From JBGTKH01 sp041744735 (lineage in GTDB: Bacteria > Planctomycetota > Planctomycetia > Pirellulales > Pirellulaceae), in the NCBI GenBank assembly GCA_041744735.1, contig JBGTKH010000080.1, positions 1-5,440 on the forward strand: a stretch of 5,440 bases of DNA, read 5' to 3'. Made by a program: the position numbers and the translations under genes. Shown here piece by piece: positions 5,033-5,440 of this stretch (within the stretch, counting starts at the first letter, position 1; each line of letters begins with the position of its first letter). The notes below the pieces were generated by a model. It saw nothing but the letters and a program-made list of their open reading frames with translations, ran no database searches and had not been told where the DNA came from.

Positions 5033-5440
5033 ATGACTTGCTTTGTTTCTTATCTCGAAAGCGCGATCGACGGTACGCATCTGCCGGCCAACCAACTGCA
5101 AGGGATGCACAAGGACCGGCCTTTGTGGGTGCGGTATGATTTGGCGGCGGCGGGGCGGGCGATGTCGAAGGAGCGGCTTAAGGGCCGCGCGACGACGATG
5201 TGGCGGTACCGCGAATTGTCGCCGCTGGATGACGGGCAGCAGCCGGTGTCGTTGGGCGAGGGGATGAGCCCGCTGCTGAAGTGCGACCGGCTGGGGGCCA
5301 AGTTCGGGCTGAGCGATTTGTGGATCAAGGACGAGTCGCAGTTGCCCACCGGCAGCTTCAAGAGCCGCGGGCTGGCGATGGCCGTGACGATGGCCCGGCG
5401 GTTCGGCGTGCGGCGGATCGCTCTGCCCACGGCCGGCAAC
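5033..5440 (+). CDS. thrC: Threonine synthase, N-terminal part (runs off the window)
   Basis: The frame gives 136 residues to the window edge. Threonine synthase converts O-phosphohomoserine and water to threonine and phosphate using pyridoxal phosphate, the last step of threonine synthesis in the cytoplasm. Visible marks are RYDLAAAGRAM (34-44), TTMWRYRELSP (54-64), SLGEGMSPLL (73-82), WIKDESQLPTGSFKSRG (97-113) with Lys110 as the expected PLP-binding lysine, and TAGN (133-136) at the start of the phosphate-binding segment. Many bacterial homologues begin with a cysteine zinc-ribbon-like motif. Here the same place reads LESAIDGTHLP and MHKDRPLW with no Cys-x-x-Cys. ATG 5033 is chosen because it has GAGG at good spacing and starts at the conserved first strand (FVSYLES). 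Base composition is visibly richer in G and C than the regions to the left, in line with an established housekeeping gene beside decayed accessory DNA. Confidence 0.93.
   Translation, partial: MTCFVSYLESAIDGTHLPANQLQGMHKDRPLWVRYDLAAAGRAMSKERLKGRATTMWRYRELSPLDDGQQPVSLGEGMSPLLKCDRLGAKFGLSDLWIKDESQLPTGSFKSRGLAMAVTMARRFGVRRIALPTAGN

Overview
The window looks like chromosomal DNA from a planctomycete, probably of the Pirellulales type. This is an inference from protein style, not from a marker gene. It holds secreted LolA-like beta-rich proteins, one with a C-terminal membrane anchor, a DUF1573-like protein, and a threonine synthase whose N-terminus reads LESAIDGT instead of a cysteine zinc ribbon. 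No rRNA, tRNA, CRISPR array or intact mobile element was found.

Layout from left to right. Positions 2-103 are the 3' end of an unrecognised gene. Positions 75-416 hold a cysteine-rich, coding-looking reading frame with no good start codon. Positions 541-1665 (+) encode a secreted, C-terminally anchored LolA-like protein. It converges, 5 bp apart, on a minus-strand pair joined by an ATGA overlap: a 5'-truncated DUF1573-like gene (2914-2333) and a short LolA-like secreted protein (2336-1671). An ISAs1-family transposase C-terminal remnant (about 2959-3198, +) abuts this pair. Next come the C-terminal end of a GT39-type membrane glycosyltransferase (about 3341-3964, +) and the N-terminal part of a GT2 glycosyltransferase (4028-4402, +). 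The GT2 domain stops abruptly at its IIQDA motif, where a minus-strand, frameshifted coiled-coil gene fragment begins (about 4779-4367). A non-coding stretch with a strong palindrome and a heptamer repeat leads into thrC (5033 to the window edge).

The main message is decay and rearrangement. Between roughly 1670 and 4780 almost every reading frame lacks one or both ends, and the breakpoints can be placed to within tens of bases. The two glycosyltransferase pieces look like the inside ends of a former glycan-assembly pair, cut on the left by an insertion sequence and on the right by an unknown event. The healthy-looking genes are the 541-1665 protein and thrC, which is presumably the housekeeping edge of this accessory region. 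I did not find a convincing new biological system. The best leads are the cysteine-rich frame at 75-416, the palindrome at 4858-4893 and the stacked gene relics.
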